Source of the DNA: Chrysomallon squamiferum | Lineage: Eukaryota; Mollusca; Gastropoda; Neomphalida; Peltospiridae | NCBI GenBank assembly: GCA_012295275.1 | Contig: CM022676.1 | Span: forward strand, 249,841 to 259,840 | Length of the DNA stretch: 10,000 bases | Direction of reading: 5' to 3' | In this document: piece after piece, positions 7,322-10,000 of the stretch | How the letters are laid out: the number at the start of each line of letters is the position of its first letter | Numbering within the stretch: position 1 is the first letter of the stretch | Program-made: the position numbers and the translations under genes | The notes under the pieces: model-generated | What the model was told of the DNA's origin: nothing | The model's database searches: none | The model's input: the letters and a program-made list of their open reading frames with translations, nothing else

Positions 7322-7410
7322 TTAATAACAACAATAATAACAAAAAAACATAATAGTAGTAGTAACAACAGCAACATCAAGAGCAACAATAAGAAAAAGA
7401 ATTATTTTTC
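7322..7410 (-). CDS. Candidate transmembrane/stop exon of IgSF gene (weak)
   Basis: After CACAG (7415-7411) the minus strand opens in phase 1, compatible with the phase-1 end of the Ig exon at 7802. The 28 codons plus the split Gly encode Gly-Lys, then a roughly 20-residue hydrophobic run (IILFLIVALDVAVVTTTIMF), then FCYYCCY and TAA at 7324-7322. That would place one membrane span and a very short Cys/Tyr tail right after the third Ig domain. Points for it are phase, position, a plausible span and a branch-like CTAAT 22 bases before the acceptor. Points against are a purine-rich stretch instead of a pyrimidine tract, an Asp inside the span and the GTT/GCT/ACT low-complexity origin of the codons. 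If real, it would bypass the tail exons further left. Confidence 0.25.
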
Positions 7411-7467
7411 CTGTGTTTTTCTTTGACTTCATATTAGCAGTGATAATGTGTTTCTGTTGTTGAAATA

Positions 7468-7561
7468 CTATTATTATTACTATTATTACTTCTATAATTA
7501 TTAATATTATTTCTATTATCAATAATATCATTATTATTACTATTATTATTATTATTATTAC

Positions 7562-7594
<33 letters not shown>

Positions 7595-7725
7595 TATTAT
7601 CATTATTATTATTAACATTATTATCATTATTATTATTATTATTATTACTATTATTATTATTATCATTATTATCATTATTATTATTACTATTATTATTATT
7701 ATCATTATTATTATTATTATCATTA

Positions 7726-7774
<49 letters not shown>

Positions 7775-7800
7775 CATTATCATTATTATTATTAACATTA
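7468..7800. repeat. Interrupted ATT/ATC/ACT trinucleotide array
   Basis: About 330 bases of triplets, mostly ATT with ATC and ACT variants and a few TATA interruptions on the left. On the minus strand it reads AAT/GAT/AGT and begins at the donor of the Ig exon ending at 7802. All frames are open for long distances: Asn/Asp-rich in the frame of the Ig exon, and Ile-rich in another. Confidence 0.93.
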
Positions 7801-7801
7801 C

Positions 7802-8062
7802 CAGATGCTGCAGTCTTTGTGTAGGGTTCTGTCTTGTGAAGCGCCTGTCTGTCGTGAGAGCGACACGTGTACATTCCAAACGAGCTGTTTGGACTGGAAA
7901 AACTGATGTTCAGAGTGTCTCCTTCCTCAGGCAGCGTCTTGTCTCCGAGCATCCAAACCACACGCCCAGAGCTTTTCTCCAGCTGAACACTGCACTTCAG
8001 TGTGGCGCTCATCAGGTTGTATGATTGTAAAGTGAGAGAATTCTTTTTTACCATCGGAGAGT
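7802..8062 (-). CDS. Ig-like domain exon (third in transcript order)
   Basis: Encodes one extracellular Ig-like domain of 87 residues counting the split first Asp. Visible marks are LKCSV with Cys24, VVW with Trp37, and GMYTC with Tyr65 and Cys67, the expected disulfide pair and core tryptophan. The usual Asp of the D-x-G-x-Y-x-C motif is replaced (SSFGMYTC). Possible N-glycosylation sites are Asn52 (NIS) and Asn59 (NSS). The acceptor is TGTCTCTGTTCACAG, ending at 8063. The donor is TCTG then GTAATG, from 7801. The phases are 1 and 1, and 261 bases is a multiple of three. The domain ends in Lys/Thr-rich TEPYTKTAASG, possibly a membrane-proximal stalk. The exact Ig set and ligand are unknown. 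Confidence 0.78.
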
Positions 8063-8139
8063 CTGTGAACAGAGACACAAACATACAACAGTCTACAAAT
8101 AGCACTAGCAGTGGTGACAGCAGCATACATGTAGTAACA

Positions 8140-8335
8140 ACAGAAGTAGTTGAGGTAGTAGTAGTAGTAGTACTACTAGAAGTAGTGCCAGTAGTGACAT
8201 GTAGAAGTAATAGAACAGAGTAGTACTACTAGAAGTAGTGCCAGTAGTGATGGTTGTAGTAGTAGTACTACTAGAAGTAGTGCCAATAGTGATGGTTGTA
8301 GTAGTAGTACTATAGTAGTAGTAGTGATGGAAGTA
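8140..8335. repeat. GTA/TAC-rich repeat with 23-base direct copies
   Basis: GTA triplets surround three perfect copies of a 23-base segment (TAGTACTACTAGAAGTAGTG followed by CCA) at 8168, 8221 and 8263. AGTACTACT inside it is self-complementary in part, so short hairpins are possible. Spacings of 53 and 42 bases show higher-order duplication, not simple triplet slippage. Confidence 0.88.
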
Positions 8336-8381
8336 GGAAGATCTGTAGTATAGTGAATTTTACTAGAGGTAGTAGTAGAAA

Positions 8382-8437
8382 TAGTCCTGATGACAGTAGC
8401 ACTAATTTGCTAGTTAGTCCTGATGACAGTAGCACTA
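8382..8437. repeat. 33-base-spaced direct repeat
   Basis: A 23-base segment starting TAGTCCTGATGACAGTAGC and ending ACTA occurs at 8382-8404 and again at 8415-8437 without mismatch. It lies in the intron between the second and third Ig exons. Confidence 0.92.
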
Positions 8438-8659
8438 GTGCTAGTTATGTGGCTACTGTACAAAAATTCAACAGAAATTTGCACTTTTAAACACAGAATA
8501 TTCATAATTTTATGGACTTGGAGAAATAACAGTTGGTGACAGTAAACAATTGACACTGTTAACAATAAACAAGCACAGTGATGATCTACTGGTTTTGTTG
8601 TCTGTGAGTATATTAACTGTGTCAGTGGCTTACATAGGACATTTTAAAAAATATGAAAT

Positions 8660-8865
8660 TGCAAGAAAAACAGAAATATGTAAAAACAAAAATAAAACAA
8701 GTTTAATAGAGATATGTAAAAATACTAATAAAACAATTAAAAAATAAATATGTAAGTATACTAATAAAACAAATAAAATAGAAACACGTAAAAAAAATAA
8801 TAAAACAAGAATAGAAATACATAAAAATACTAATAAAACAGTTAAAACAGAAATATGTAAAAGCA
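8660..8865. repeat. About 35-base A-rich minisatellite, six units
   Basis: Diverged units share GAAATATGTAAAAATACTAA followed by TAAAACA and an A-rich link. They start near 8671, 8708, 8745, 8780, 8812 and 8849. The array stops 17 bases before the end of the second Ig exon. On the minus strand it reads as a Leu/Ile/Phe-rich open frame, which is an artefact of the T-rich repeat. Confidence 0.85.
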
Positions 8866-8881
8866 ATGAAGAGAATCATAC

Positions 8882-9133
8882 TCTGTACCACAACCTCTAA
8901 GTCAACCATTTTGTTTCCTTTGACATTGTGAGCGAGACACTGGTACTTCCCAGTGTCAGTGAGCGCCACGTCCAGCAGCTTCAGCACCGCGCCACTGGAA
9001 ACATTCGCCCCAGCCTTGAACCAGGTGAACACTGGGGCCGGGTTTCCATCACAGCTGCACAGCGCAAACACAACACACCCAACATAGATCAACACTGGAC
9101 TAGCTGGACTCACAGAGATGTCCCTCGGACCAT
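8882..9133 (-). CDS. Ig-like domain exon (second in transcript order)
   Basis: Encodes a compact 84-residue Ig domain of the I-set/CEACAM-like style: DGPRDISVSP start, ALCSCDGNPAPVFTWF with Cys26 and Trp38, LKLLDVALTDTGKYQCLAHN with Asp60, Gly62, Tyr64 and Cys66, and an EVVVQ end strand. The D/Y-G-P start and the GNP-x-P motif are common in surface adhesion and receptor repeats. Two extra cysteines, Cys20 and Cys28, are unusual for this fold. Asn44 (NVS) may be glycosylated. The acceptor is TTCATTTGCAG, ending at 9134. The best donor is AGA then GTATGA from 8881, which makes the exon 252 bases and phase 1-1. A GTACAG donor six residues-equivalent bases earlier (phase 0) is less likely. Confidence 0.86.
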
Positions 9134-9534
9134 CTGCAAATGAATGACCACAACTGACCAGTGAGTGTGTCTTGTACAAGTTGGTAATACAAATACACAG
9201 AGACACGTGCAAATGAATGACCAATGAGTGTGACTTTCACATGTACGAACAAGCAAACACACACAGACAGTACATCTGTATACCTCTCTGTGTGTCTGTT
9301 AATAACCATTTAATCTTATATGTGTTTTCAGTACTTAATAAGCAGTGACTCTTATTGAATGTTACATAAAACAACAACTGACACGTAACAGAAAAATAAA
9401 CAGTGATTAATTATTATACAAATAACACGTAACATTTGACTTTACATAATCATTAGAGAAATAAAATACATTATATAACAATAATTAACACAAACAAAAG
9501 ACAAGATTAGAGTACAACACAAATAAGAACTCAC
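9134..9534 (-). other. Intron between first and second Ig exons
   Basis: 401 bases, from the strong donor GTGAGT at 9534 to the acceptor TTTGCAG at 9134. It is AT-rich, with CA-rich patches and a partial duplicate of the sequence at the acceptor. No other exon is seen. Confidence 0.82.
9135..9237. repeat. Direct repeat including the splice-acceptor flank
   Basis: TGCAAATGAATGACCA occurs at 9135-9150 and again at 9208-9223, 73 bases apart. Both copies are followed by a similar GAGTGTG stretch. The first copy is the complement of the pyrimidine tract and acceptor of the second Ig exon. The second copy ends in GTGC, so on the minus strand it lacks the AG needed for splicing. Confidence 0.85.
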
Positions 9535-9837
9535 ATATTACATCAACGTGGGCCACACCGCTCTTTCCTCTGCCTTCAACATTTATAGCAACACACTGGT
9601 AGTCTCCAGCATCATCTGTTGTTATGTTGACAATCAACAACGTTGACACGTTGCTAAATGTACCCCTTGTATTTACAAACCGACCAGTCAGGTCCAGTTT
9701 CTTTGTGTTGCTATCGGTTACCTTCAGCCAGTTGACCTCTGTGACATCAGGAAAGGCACTGATGCTGCATCTGAGTTGCACGTAGGAGTTGAGTTCAACC
9801 TGCGAGTTCTTTACACTGACTGCCACTCTAGGAACAT
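9535..9837 (-). CDS. Ig-like domain exon (first in window, transcript order)
   Basis: Encodes a 101-residue Ig-like domain, extracellular by family. Marks in order are VPRVAV start, VQLRCSISAFP with Cys24, VNWLKV with Trp37, a longer middle part with NTRGTFSNVSTLLI, TTDDAGDYQCVAIN with Asp76, Gly78, Tyr80 and Cys82, and an AHVDVI end strand. The complete D-x-G-x-Y-x-C signature and spacing fit an I-set or V-like domain. Likely N-glycosylation sites are Asn63 (NVS) and Asn71 (NIT). The acceptor is CTGTTGATGAAG, ending at 9838, and the donor is ATAT then GTGAGT from 9534. The exon is 303 bases, phase 1-1. Upstream exons, including any signal peptide, lie beyond the window. Confidence 0.87.
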
Positions 9838-10000
9838 CTTCATCAACAGCAGTAGTAGTAATAACAGTAATAACAATAACAATAATTATAGTAATGATAA
9901 CAATAACAATAATAATAACAATATCAATAGTCATATAACAATTGCAATAATAACAGTAACAAATCTAATAACTATGTAAAACAAAAATAATAAGAACAAT
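9838..10000 (-). repeat. Intron end with AAT/AAC/AGT triplet repeats
   Basis: About 100 bases of interrupted ATA/ACA/AGT triplets (9850-9950) precede the first Ig exon on the minus strand, where they read as T-rich sequence before the acceptor. The conceptual Ile/Val-rich peptide from an ATG at 9934 arises from these triplets. Confidence 0.75.

Larger units (their letters stand above)
8063..8881 (-). other. Intron between second and third Ig exons
   Basis: 819 bases, from the GTATGA donor at 8881 to the acceptor CACAG at 8063. It contains a 35-base A-rich repeat next to the donor, a 33-base direct repeat near 8400 and GTA-rich repeats at 8140-8335. No extra exon was found inside. Confidence 0.75.

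Noticed and set aside
7322-7879. A long Ile/Met-rich minus-strand open frame
   Set aside because: It is the triplet array read in a frame different from the Ig exon. Only the last 29 codons (7322-7410) are kept as a weak separate exon candidate.
7836-8024. Plus-strand open frame over the third Ig exon
   Set aside because: It is antisense to an exon with clear Ig cysteines, tryptophan and matching splice sites.
8630-8866. A hydrophobic minus-strand frame resembling several membrane spans
   Set aside because: It is a translation of the 35-base A-rich (T-rich on minus) minisatellite inside the intron.

Overview
This is non-coding-rich animal DNA: AT-rich, with split genes, short introns, many micro- and minisatellites (GACA, CA, CT, ATT/ATC, GTA) and a decayed LINE. 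The recognisable protein exons belong to an immunoglobulin-superfamily (IgSF) receptor or adhesion protein read on the minus strand. Symmetric phase-1 Ig exons, Ig domains of invertebrate type, GACA repeats and an RNase H-bearing LINE all fit a lophotrochozoan such as a gastropod mollusc. That assignment is inference from style, not a match I could run.

Layout, in minus-strand gene order (right to left). Three Ig exons lie at 9535-9837, 8882-9133 and 7802-8062. Each starts and ends in codon phase 1 and each is a multiple of three bases long (101, 84 and 87 codons), so they splice together without a frame break. The introns between them (401 and 819 bases) hold repeats only. Just after the third Ig exon comes a trinucleotide array of about 330 bases. 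Next is a weak candidate for a transmembrane/stop exon (7322-7410), then a stretch of dispersed and tandem repeats (6535-7305), then a 5'-truncated, frameshifted LINE relic (5684-6395).

The left half is a recent tandem duplication. Bases 1-2306 and 3207-5677 are almost the same sequence, separated by 900 bases of spacer (ATT tract, poly-T, unique DNA, a CT microsatellite). Each copy ends in the same 17-base minisatellite, with 9 units in copy 1 and 20 in copy 2. Each copy carries, on the minus strand, a 93-base sequence with a good acceptor and donor. It is again phase 1-1, is identical in both copies and would encode a charged 31-residue segment. It could be a duplicated cytoplasmic-tail exon of the Ig gene. 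A small exon further downstream in each copy could supply a stop.

If all this is one gene, the product would be a multi-Ig surface protein with a membrane segment and a modular tail whose exon has been duplicated. The Ig exons are well supported. The membrane exon, the tail exons and their link to the Ig exons are inference. No RNA gene, CRISPR array or promoter was recognised.
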